This document shows, piece after piece, positions 9,328 to 18,640 of a DNA stretch of 64,000 bases (positions are counted from its first letter, which is position 1; each line of letters begins with the position of its first letter). This stretch comes from Davidsoniella eucalypti (lineage: Eukaryota; Ascomycota; Sordariomycetes; Microascales; Ceratocystidaceae), in the NCBI GenBank assembly GCA_004009845.1, contig RMBW01000008.1:434001-498000 (forward strand), in the 5' to 3' direction. The notes beneath the pieces are model-generated. The model saw only the letters and a list, made by a program, of their open reading frames with translations. It had not been told where the DNA came from and did no database searches. Both the position numbers and the translations under genes were made by a program.

Positions 9328-12300
9328 TTACAAGGTGATTGTACGACTGTAGCCCTGATAGTTGGCTTGTTCTTCGTCCCGTATCAGAGCTTTGGCTAGC
9401 GTCCGTCTCCCCTTGAACGTGGCAAGCAGCTTTAGGGTGAATCGGGTGCTCCAAGGTCTGGTTCGTCTTCGGCAGGTCCATAAGTGAGTCCTATCTTTGT
9501 CTTTTCCGCATCTGGCACATGTGAGGACTGCATTCTCGTGCTTTCGGACGGTATGGTAGTCCTTAAAATCGCCGTGCCCAGATAGAGCGGCTAAAACCTT
9601 TCCTTGTATGTTTCTCGGTCCTCCTGGTACGGCTGAACGCTTCAGATTGGGGAAACCCAGGGTTCTGCGTTCTTCATTATCTCTAATGGCCGCCTGGTTC
9701 CTAAACCACCTTTCAAAGTCCTCTTGTTGTCCTTCATGTATCCTCCTCCTAGCTTTGGCGACTGACATTTTCATGTCAGGGTCCTCATACATTCTGAGTT
9801 CCTGTCTAGACTGTCCCGGGTGTGGGTTCACTGCCGCTGCCTTGGCTAGTTTGTCCGCCTCTTCATTTCCAACTACACCTTCATGTCCAGGTACCCATAT
9901 GCAGTGTACCTTTCTGTTCCGGCGCTTCGTCTTAATGGCCTGGATGATGGTTTGTGCTCTGTCCACTTCAGCCTGTGATGAGCCTGGTTTATTCTTCGGG
10001 CTGGTCAGGCGGGTGATTGCCGCTTGATTGTCCAGGCAAAGCCAGACTGTATCACAGTCCTTCAGGGACGCCATCTCCAGGTTTTCAAGTCCTCGTAAGA
10101 TGGCTATGATTTCAGCGTCTATGACTTCCTTCATGCTGCCACACTTTTCGTTTCCCTTGAGCAGGAGATTTGTACCCTGTGAGGCGGTCCAACCTGCCCC
10201 TGTCCATCCATTTTCCATCTTTGACCCATCTGTATACAACCACACATCAGTAGGTGGCCTCGTTCGTCGTAGTTGTTGGTGTCTTGCTGCGGCTGCTGCT
10301 TTGTCTAGGCCCACCAGAATGGCTTCTGGTGGTGGGGTGTCTGCTGTGGCTGGAACTGGGTCGAAAGTTCCGTATGCAACAATAGATTTCCCAAGGCTGC
10401 TCAGTAAATCCCTGATGTGGGGGAGGGCCTGTCTGACCGCTCCCGATCTTAGGATGACTCCTCTCATGAGTGGGTGCATTGGGTCTAGTTGATACCATCT
10501 AACGGCTTCCCTTTTGACTGCATAGTCTAGGAGAATCTGCACTGGAGGCAGATTTGCGAGCATGTGGAGAAGTGCTGTAGGTGTGGTGTTGTAGACCGGC
10601 AGTGCCGCCAGTAGTGCTTTCCTCAAGGCTTTGGAGATAGTGTCAATCTTGCCTTTGTTGCCGTGTTCACCTGCGACCCACCAGGCGGCTGCGCAGTATG
10701 TGATGATTGGCACGAAGATAGCTTTTACCACTCTAATGATTTCTTCTACTGGAGCGCCATGCTTGCACCCTTTCAGGATTTGCAAAGCGGCGACATTCCT
10801 CTCTAGCTTCTTTGCTGTTTCAATCACGTGTGGTTTAAAAGCCAGTTTTCTGTCAAACCATACTCCTAGCCACCTTAGTGCTTTGTCCTTCTGTGTTGCC
10901 TCTATGACTGGGAGACCGGTCACCTGTAGAGCGGGGTTGTCATCTTCTCCTCTTTTCTTCTTTGTCCTTCTTGAGAAGTGGATGAGGCCGAATTTCTTCT
11001 GGTCTAGCTTTAGGCCGTTTTCCGTGGCCCATCTGGTCGTGGCTGCTAGGTGGTCCTTCAACTGGGCGATGCATCCTTCGTGAGTGTCATCCGTGACTTT
11101 CCAGGCCCCATCATCCATATATCCCTTCAGCTTGACTGGATTTCCGGTGAAGAGGGGGGCCATGTACAGTGAGTAGAGAATGGGTGACACTGGCGAGCCC
11201 TGTGGTAAGCTGCCTGATGTCGGGCCAGGTGTCTCTTTCACTCCGTCCAACACCACCTGGGCCTTTCGTCCTTCAAGAAAAGATTGAGTCCATTTGGTCA
11301 GGTATGGGGGCCAGTTTTGTTCCACAAGTCTGGCTACCATTCTGTTTGGCATAATTCCATCGAAGGCTCCAGAGACATCGAATGTGAGGAGTGCTGCCAC
11401 TTTCCCTTTTCTGAGATCTTCTTTGATTTCGCTGACGAGTGCTGTTACCAAGTCTGACGCAGATCTTCTTGGTAAAGCGCAGGTGTAGTTGCCAACAAAG
11501 AGACGTCTTCTCACCGATTCGCGGGCCAGTCTGCTAGCTACGATCCTCTCCAGTGCCTTGGCCAGCGTACATAGTAGCGAAATGAGTCTATATGAGGCTG
11601 GGTCACTGTAGTCCTTTTTCCCAGGCTTCTTGAGGGCGACCAGAACCGCCATTTTGAAGCATTGAGGGTGGTAGCCTGTGCTCAGGCAGAGATTGAAGAG
11701 GTGTGTGATTATTCTCCCAAGGAAGGGCCAGCTGTTGGCAAGGTCCTTGTTCCGAATACGGTCTTCTCCAGGGGCTGTGTTCAGAGGTTTGAAAACCGCC
11801 TCTCTAGCCTCCTCCTCTTCTATGGGTGTCCATCTTTCACTGAGGTCTGCTCTTACTGTAGGTCGGTCTATGTCTGGGAGACCTTTGCCCTTCAAGTGTG
11901 CGTCTCGCAGAGTTTGCAGTTTGTCTTCTGAGGTCTCGGCCATCACTCCATTGGCTTTCTTCAGGGCAGGGGATCTGGACTTCTGGGGTCTGATGAGCCA
12001 TTTCGCGGCATGGAAGGCCTTCTGTGGCGAGTTTAGAGTGGAAACCACATTTCTGAAAAATTCGCGACAAGCGTTGGCGATTGTGTTGTTGAAGTGTGCT
12101 GTTGCAGTCTTATAGACACCTTCTGCTAGGGTGAGGTCATCCGTTAGGTTGGTAGCTCCGCTCTTCACCAGGCGGAGTAGCGAGGTGTATGTCCTTCTGG
12201 CCTGAGAGAGTTCTCGTTTGGCCTCTCGGCATTCGGGCCCCCACCATCTATAACCTGTCCCCTTGACTAATCGAGTAGGTGTTGCTGAGTCGATAGCACT

Positions 12301-13212
12301 CTGCATCTTGGCAAGTAGTGTGCTCGCGAAGGATTCGAGTTCCGCTGTGTGGATTGTGTTGTCCTTTGATAGGAAAGGTGCCATATCGTCCGCTATCCTT
12401 TGGCACTCTTTGTTGAACTTCTCTTCGTCCATCTCTCTCCAGCATTTTGTCTTGGTTGGACTGAATGGGGCCGGGCTGTGTATTTCCAGTATTCTCGGGT
12501 AGTGGTCACTCCCGCAATCTAGGGAGGCATCTGCATGGAGGCGAACCACGTCTTGCAGTAGGTTGCCTTTGACAAGGGTCAGGTCGATAACGTATCCTTT
12601 CTTGTGAGTGGGGGTGGACGGGTCTCCTAAGTGTAGTAGGCCGCACCCCTCCCACCACTCTATCAGGTCTTCAGCTGTCTTTTTCTGGGACTCCGACTGC
12701 TGTTTCTCCTTGTTATCCCAGCGGCTGTGGTGTAAGTTGAAGTCACCCATGATGACCCATCTTTCCGACCTTCCTATCCTGAGGCTTCTTAGTAGGCCTA
12801 CAGCCTCATTTTCTCTGGCGCTCCCCGGGCCGGCGTTGTATATCCCCACTATCTTGATGTTTCGGCCTTGGTGTGGTAGTTTGACAACTACTGCACTAAC
12901 ATCCGGGTGCGGAGGTATGGCGGCGTCATTGTATACTTCGAATTTGCTAGTTTCTCTCCTCCTGACAAAGCAAATCGATCTTCTCCTCTCATTTGTGTTT
13001 CCTCCTACAGGCATCATCTGCTCGAATTCCGGGTGTATGGACGTTCTGCCCCCTTGACTAGGGGGTTCCTGTATCATCACCACCTCTACTCCTCTTCTGT
13101 GGGCCTCTTGTAGAACTGCTTTCTGGGCTGTTGCTTTCCTCTGAACATTGGCTTGCATAATTCGCAGCATGGTCTGGACTCCTGAATTGCAGTTCTGGAG
13201 AGCGTTCATCAT
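9328..13212 (-). CDS. LINE ORF2: endonuclease, reverse transcriptase, RNase H (1294 aa)
   Basis: This polyprotein nicks the target and copies the element RNA at the nick. Domains in order: APE-type endonuclease (about 15-245, with QEP E49, GDFN D157, SDH D236/H237); reverse transcriptase (about 480-780, with FDVSGAFD 611-618, QGSPVSP 671-677 and YMDD 698-701); RNase H (about 988-1125, catalytic D995, E1033, D1061, D1120); and a C-terminal CX2CX7HX3C motif (C1232, C1235, H1243, C1247). No frameshift or internal stop is seen. The ATG follows the ORF1 TAA with no intervening base and in the same frame, so translation by reinitiation or readthrough is likely. Close relatives are the Tad1-type LINEs of ascomycetes. 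Confidence 0.95.
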   Translation of the reverse strand: MMNALQNCNSGVQTMLRIMQANVQRKATAQKAVLQEAHRRGVEVVMIQEPPSQGGRTSIHPEFEQMMPVGGNTNERRRSICFVRRRETSKFEVYNDAAIPPHPDVSAVVVKLPHQGRNIKIVGIYNAGPGSARENEAVGLLRSLRIGRSERWVIMGDFNLHHSRWDNKEKQQSESQKKTAEDLIEWWEGCGLLHLGDPSTPTHKKGYVIDLTLVKGNLLQDVVRLHADASLDCGSDHYPRILEIHSPAPFSPTKTKCWREMDEEKFNKECQRIADDMAPFLSKDNTIHTAELESFASTLLAKMQSAIDSATPTRLVKGTGYRWWGPECREAKRELSQARRTYTSLLRLVKSGATNLTDDLTLAEGVYKTATAHFNNTIANACREFFRNVVSTLNSPQKAFHAAKWLIRPQKSRSPALKKANGVMAETSEDKLQTLRDAHLKGKGLPDIDRPTVRADLSERWTPIEEEEAREAVFKPLNTAPGEDRIRNKDLANSWPFLGRIITHLFNLCLSTGYHPQCFKMAVLVALKKPGKKDYSDPASYRLISLLCTLAKALERIVASRLARESVRRRLFVGNYTCALPRRSASDLVTALVSEIKEDLRKGKVAALLTFDVSGAFDGIMPNRMVARLVEQNWPPYLTKWTQSFLEGRKAQVVLDGVKETPGPTSGSLPQGSPVSPILYSLYMAPLFTGNPVKLKGYMDDGAWKVTDDTHEGCIAQLKDHLAATTRWATENGLKLDQKKFGLIHFSRRTKKKRGEDDNPALQVTGLPVIEATQKDKALRWLGVWFDRKLAFKPHVIETAKKLERNVAALQILKGCKHGAPVEEIIRVVKAIFVPIITYCAAAWWVAGEHGNKGKIDTISKALRKALLAALPVYNTTPTALLHMLANLPPVQILLDYAVKREAVRWYQLDPMHPLMRGVILRSGAVRQALPHIRDLLSSLGKSIVAYGTFDPVPATADTPPPEAILVGLDKAAAAARHQQLRRTRPPTDVWLYTDGSKMENGWTGAGWTASQGTNLLLKGNEKCGSMKEVIDAEIIAILRGLENLEMASLKDCDTVWLCLDNQAAITRLTSPKNKPGSSQAEVDRAQTIIQAIKTKRRNRKVHCIWVPGHEGVVGNEEADKLAKAAAVNPHPGQSRQELRMYEDPDMKMSVAKARRRIHEGQQEDFERWFRNQAAIRDNEERRTLGFPNLKRSAVPGGPRNIQGKVLAALSGHGDFKDYHTVRKHENAVLTCARCGKDKDRTHLWTCRRRTRPWSTRFTLKLLATFKGRRTLAKALIRDEEQANYQGYSRTITL

Positions 13213-14790
13213 TTAGAAACGAGCCTTCACGCATGTGACCGCCGAGTGCTTGTCTCCACAGATTGGGCATTTGACCTTACAGTCGCAGTCCTTGTGTCCC
13301 GATTGGTTGCAGGGGTTCTGTACGTGGTGTTCCTCTGCTGTGTGCTTCCCGGAGCAGAGAGGGCAGCGAGGTGCAAAGCCGCAGGTTCTTGTCGGGTGCG
13401 CGCGGAAACATCTCCGACAGCTGGGGGGAGGGAGGGGGGTTTCGCTCTGTTGCCGAACTAGATGTTCCTTGCCCATGATGATGATCTTGTGTAAGAGTCT
13501 GTCTGGGGCATTAATCAGTACCCTGAGGTGTTTATACTCTGGGTCATCGTCGTAGCTTCTCCAGTGCGCTGCCTTGACTTCTCCGCCGAAGGCCTTCTTC
13601 ACCTCATCCATGACGTCGGATTCCTCCAAGTCTCTCAAGCCAGAGAAGTCTCTGATTCTCCGTGGGAGATTCTTGATCACAAACTTGGCCCATCTTTCTT
13701 CCTTATCAATCTGCTTGGCTCCGATTGTGAGTCGAACCATTTCTAGCGTCTCCTTGGAGGGAGGTGTGTCGAAAGTTAAAGCAAAGTCCCTCTTTCCAGG
13801 CTTGGTCATCCGGGTAATATTTTCCTTTCCTTTAAAGAGGTCCCGGTTGAGTTTCTTCCTGCAGATCTCCGGGTCGACTCCTGTGTACGCAGAGTCTTGG
13901 AAGAGTTCGATGATGTAGCGATTTCCAGCAGAGGGTCTTGAGGGCTTCTTTGGGGCTGGGGAGATGTCCGCCGACTGCCCTGGTTTAGCCCCAGCAGCAG
14001 TTACTTTGGCCCAAGTGCTGGTTCCGGGAGGAAAAGATGTCTCCTGTTCCTTGGCCCCATTGGCCGGCTTGGTGGCGTTGTCCTTCTTGGCTTGCTTTCC
14101 TGTATCGTTCTTGGCGTGTTTTCCAGTGTCCTTCTTAGGCTCGGAGTCCTGATTGGTGTGGTCTTCCTTTTTGTCCTTCTTAGCTAGTGCCTTCTTGGTG
14201 GATGCGTTGAAGCCTCCGTTCGCTAACTTGTTGACGGAGTTTCTGGCCACTTTAAGCTGTAGCTTGACGTGATGTTTGAAAACTTCGGCATTTTCTGCGT
14301 CCCCGAACTCTCCCAGGGTCTTGTTGCAGAGTTCTTCCATGGCTGTCAAAAATTCCGACATCACCGACGCGTTCTTTTGCAAGTTCGCGATGGTGGCGGT
14401 GACAGCCTCGTCCATAAGGCTGACAAGGCTTCTTTTGCCTTTATCTCCATGTGGTGCAGTTTCTTCGGAGTTGGCACTCTCCGAAGGCTGGGCGTCATCA
14501 AAAGTCTTGTTGCTCGAAGCGTTCTTGGTCTTATCCGTTTCCTCTGGTTCGATGGGATCGTTGATGGCGGTGTCCTTAGTGGTGGTGTCAGTGTCTTTGG
14601 ACTGGGTGTCCGGGCTAGTCGCGTTTTCCACTGCCATGACGCGTTTCGCTTCTTCATACTTTTGTTTGGCCTGCAAATATGTTTCCTCGAGGTCTGGTAG
14701 GTCGGGAGGGAGGTCGCCTGCGTCTAGCATCGCTTCGTCGCAGGTCTGGGACATCGAGAGATGACTCTCTGGAGAAGACTTTGGTGTCAT
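13213..14790 (-). CDS. LINE ORF1: Gag-like nucleic-acid-binding protein (525 aa)
   Basis: ORF1 proteins of LINEs coat the element RNA and form the ribonucleoprotein used for retrotransposition. The N-terminal half is acidic, then Lys/Thr-rich and low in complexity. A central region (about 295-450, starting RYIIELFQD) looks globular but is not one I can name. The C-terminus has three zinc-knuckle-like motifs: CRRCFRAHPTRTC (CX2CX3HX4C, from 458), CPLCSGKHTAEEH (CX2CX3HX4H) and CPICGDKHSAVTC (CX2CX3HX4C). It ends ARF-TAA, directly joined to the ORF2 ATG. Confidence 0.92.
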   Translation of the reverse strand: MTPKSSPESHLSMSQTCDEAMLDAGDLPPDLPDLEETYLQAKQKYEEAKRVMAVENATSPDTQSKDTDTTTKDTAINDPIEPEETDKTKNASSNKTFDDAQPSESANSEETAPHGDKGKRSLVSLMDEAVTATIANLQKNASVMSEFLTAMEELCNKTLGEFGDAENAEVFKHHVKLQLKVARNSVNKLANGGFNASTKKALAKKDKKEDHTNQDSEPKKDTGKHAKNDTGKQAKKDNATKPANGAKEQETSFPPGTSTWAKVTAAGAKPGQSADISPAPKKPSRPSAGNRYIIELFQDSAYTGVDPEICRKKLNRDLFKGKENITRMTKPGKRDFALTFDTPPSKETLEMVRLTIGAKQIDKEERWAKFVIKNLPRRIRDFSGLRDLEESDVMDEVKKAFGGEVKAAHWRSYDDDPEYKHLRVLINAPDRLLHKIIIMGKEHLVRQQSETPLPPPSCRRCFRAHPTRTCGFAPRCPLCSGKHTAEEHHVQNPCNQSGHKDCDCKVKCPICGDKHSAVTCVKARF

Positions 14791-14932
14791 CTCGGGACAG
14801 TGGGTATCAGGGAAAAATTAAAAATCAGATGATTTATATCGCAAAAAAAAAAAAATTTATCGTAACAACTAAAGTACCAATTTCAAACGTGCATGTGTTG
14901 TTGTTGTTCGACAGTGGTTTTGCTGTTGTTGT

Positions 14933-14946
14933 GCTAAGTAGTTTTT
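14933..14946. repeat. Right copy of target-site duplication
   Basis: GCTAAGTAGTTTTT is identical to 8277-8290 and marks the 5' end of the LINE on the minus strand. The pre-insertion allele would have read straight from this sequence into the tRNA-Gly gene. Confidence 0.88.
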
Positions 14947-17900
14947 GGTTAGTTGCGGTTTATTGGCCTATTTAGAGGCTCATTTTTGGCGATTTTTTGA
15001 ACTTTCCCGATGTCCCGGCATAGCCGGAACCGAGTGAAGAAACGGAGTATTTAGTTGATTATATCAGATGGTCACGTCGGGAGGACTGTTCGAGATTGAA
15101 TGGACCCTTTTCCTTTTCACTGAAACATGCTGTAATGGCTATATTCAAGAGAGGACAAGGCCACTCCGCCGGAGACGATCCCCGGTGCCAACAGCCGGTT
15201 GCCTTTCGGACTAATCAATCTTAGCTATCACTACACCCCCCCAAAAACACTAGGTTGCTAATACTGTAACCCACGAGGAGGCTCTTGGGCTGTGCTGGAC
15301 AAATAACTCCTTCGTCTAGAGTCTTGAGCTCTCAAAGTTCACACAGGATGCTCAAATCTATATGTCCGCCCTTCTGTAATTACTGATCACCTGGGGATTG
15401 TTTGGGAGATGACATCGGTTGGCTACCAAAGTTCGGAACATGCCGTAGTATTCTTGCCAACAACAGTACGTATATGTCACTGAAGCAAACCAAATAAAAA
15501 TCAAAATTGCTGAACTTCCCATACTCTTAAATATGCTAGCCTGCTCCGGATATTCGTAGTCACGTTGTCATTGTGGCTACTTCGTAGTATAGATAGCAGT
15601 ACATACTAACCCTGTGTAACCCTACTAGTACTAAGTATGTATAATGTGGTGTAGTGAAATACTGGACTTCAATTTATCATAGCCTCATGCCATGAACTGA
15701 TCATGACACATGTAATACATATATGGCCATATGATAAATCCAACACCCTAGTATAGTATGGGCCTTTTGGTAATATAGACACACCCTTTCTTGGTTTCCA
15801 AGACATGACTAGATGACTACAAGCAAAAATAAAGTCATAGAAAACTACCCTACCAGAATGATCGACTATTGCAAATCCTATACAGAGCCTCGTTTCACAG
15901 AGCCCCGACACATAGGTACGTACGGAGGATTTGTTCATACATGTGTGTAGTAGCTTCTGATGTTTGGATGACATTTGTAGATTGTTGGAACCTCCGACCA
16001 TATTTTCGTACTTTTGGGCCGGAGTTCCAAGTACGTAAGAGAGGGAAAATGGATATACCAAGGGGAACTGCCTATCCAACATGTGTACCGGATCGAAGGT
16101 GTTCAAACGTGCAATGGTTGATGGATTCTAAGCTTACAACTTAGTTGTACGAGGCTTAAAATTAGGCATTCTATTGCGTGGTATTCCGAGACATTGAGAT
16201 TCAAGACTATCGTCTATGAACCAACGATTGTTGCTTGTTGCCGGGAAAGAGTAGGCTCACGAAGGTGATCCGACCCTTAGAAGGATCTATTCCATAACGT
16301 ATCCAGGCCACGAGGGTGTTTAGAGCTCTTGTTACTGACTCGCGGTAGGAATTGCTGTTAGTACAGGGCCGAAATGAAGTATATAGAAACAGACCCGTTA
16401 GTAGCCGGCAAGCGTTCGGGCTACTTTTACGAGATTAGTTACGATTATTCGATGTACCACAGCTAAAAAGAAAACTTTACTGACCAAATGAAAATATAGA
16501 AGGGGGGTGTATATGTATGGCGCTAAAGCTATTGATCTTCCGCCTATATTGACAGGAGGTAGAGGAAAGAAAGAGAATGAGGGTCTAAACATGCAGGGTT
16601 GCGAAGTTTACGTAAATTTTACTCGATGACAACTCGGTTCTGGCTGGGGCGTCAACTGAAAAGAGAATGGCGAAACGGACGCATCGTGGCACATGGCGAA
16701 ATAAAATGGTTCAGCCATGGCTGGGCCGAATGAGGTGACGAGAGAAATGGCACGAGTTATGGAAAAATAGGCCATGAAAATCTTGGATTTAATTAGAAAA
16801 AAAAGAAGAAAAAAAAGGAGTACAAATATCAGAAGCGATGCAAGCCGGACTGTTTGTTGGATGAGGCTATGCGCCCAATTTGAATTATCGTGACTACAAA
16901 GATATGACTTGACCATGACATATTTCGGAAAAGAGGTAGGAATTTAGTAAACGAGCAAGTACCCCTGTGTATTGTAAAGCAGACATATATCATGTGTCAT
17001 GTTCTTCTGGTGCCCGACATTATACACAGTCTGCGTCAAGATATCACGAAGTACATCTCTATATTAGTATAGGAGGTAGAGAGTATACAAACATGCGCAA
17101 TCGAAGGATATATATTACGAAGATATAATAGCCCAGGACAATAGTCAAAAATATCAACATACTTTATTTGTACTTACAAATACTGGGCTGATAGTGGTGT
17201 TGTTAGCTGTAATCAATCAGCTTGTCCAGGCCTTCAGTGGCGGCACAGAGCAGGAATCTAGAATATGCATTAGTTGTATGTTCAGCTTCTTAGGTCTGCA
17301 TACATAACGGATGGTTAATTCTACATAATGTACAACTACAAACCTAATACGAGAACCAAGTGGTGCGTATGCCTAATAATACGAGTCATTCTTCTCTAGT
17401 CTGCTTTTTATATTTATATATACTTTTTATATTTTTTTTTTAAATCTCAGCGTCACTTACATAAACGGAAAATGGCCAAAATACTTACATATACTTATAT
17501 AAAGCAAAGTATGGTACATGTACTAGATATACACCGACTAAATTGTCTAGTCATATTAAAAAGGCACTATCTTAATTTTACCAAAGCGGAATTCTTTCAT
17601 TTGTTTTCTTAGAAAAAAGGCCAGTTCCTTACCGAGCCTCATCAGCTGTTGCTTGCCTTGAAACCGGAGCCGGCCGCTGTAGAGCCTCTATAGACTCTTT
17701 GTTGTCTTCTAAACATATTTCTCTGACTAGGGCCGGGCAAGTAAAGTGACCAGGCTATCACTGTAGTTGTAGAGTAAAGGCGTCGATAACAGTTGGTTGA
17801 CAGCTATTTCCCCGGATTTTGAGGGACACACATGTTAAAAGATGTTTCTACTATCAGCCGAATGGTTGTCTACACATCATATGCCGACATACGACATATT

Positions 17901-18591
17901 CTTCATGTGGGCATATCATATACTCGCAGTGAGCTTGGCCTGATTATTACAATTAGTTTGGCATACCAGACTAGTCATATGAACAAGTCGGACTTCATCA
18001 TATGCCGTTGGCAGCTAAGACCAGCACCTTTGTTCTAGATATTGACAAAGCGTCGCCATACGGACTACCTGGTGGTAGCGGTATGAATGGAGTTATCCGC
18101 CGCTATCCGACGACCCCTAAAGGCAGTTCATGGCGAGATCGAAAAAGGAAAAGGGCGTCGAAGGCCATCAAAGCCAATGTTTTCGCACTAGCGGTGGGAA
18201 GGAGAAAAGAAAGATGTATACATATAACTATGTGTAAAGGCATTTACAGTAGCTGGGCTATTATGCCATGGAGTGCCGAAACAAAGTTATATAACTATCC
18301 ACTTTTATCACCTGTATTTCAGCCTTGCTAGTCAGTCCACTCATACGGCCCAAAAGTACCTGAACAGGTTGGTTTGTAAAGGATTGAGTCCTCCGGATCT
18401 GACTAGACGTTGATAGAGTTTTTGTCCAGACCAAAAAAACTGACTATACAGTTTATTTCCATGCAGGGGCTGACTGGGCTTCTTTTTGCAATGGCTGAGC
18501 GTTATGTACAAAGGAATCAACTATTTACATACTTTATAACGCATGTTGGATATACATATGTACACGAGATAATGACAAGTTAGATAATGGA

Positions 18592-18640
18592 TTTTAACTT
18601 TATTTTTATTTTTATTTTTATTTTTTTTTTTTTAACTTTA
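18592..18640 (-). mobile_element. Tail-only insertion (T-tract) with 11-bp direct repeats
   Basis: A 27-bp tract of TTTTTA units and T's (18603-18629), which is an A-rich tail read on the minus strand, is flanked by TTTTAACTTTA at 18592-18602 and 18630-18640. It resembles the poly(A)-tailed micro-insertions but has no unique core, so slippage plus chance is a possible alternative. Confidence 0.45.

Larger units (their letters stand above)
9058..14935 (-). mobile_element. Full-length Tad-like LINE retrotransposon with intact ORFs
   Basis: A 5.9-kb non-LTR element in minus orientation. It has a 5' leader of about 145 bp (rich in CAA and an A/T tract), ORF1 (14790-13213), ORF2 (13212-9328), a 3' UTR of about 245 bp, and an AAC-repeat tail (9059-9082 on the plus strand as GTT) preceded by GGATAAATAG. 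It is bordered by AAGTAGTTTTT at 9047-9057 and 14936-14946. Both ORFs are open and all catalytic motifs are present, so the copy is young and may be competent. I see no obvious sign of heavy repeat-induced point mutation. Confidence 0.93.

Noticed and set aside
15669..16106. 145-codon minus-strand frame
   Set aside because: No recognisable motif and no supporting context; frames of this length occur by chance in 11 kb.
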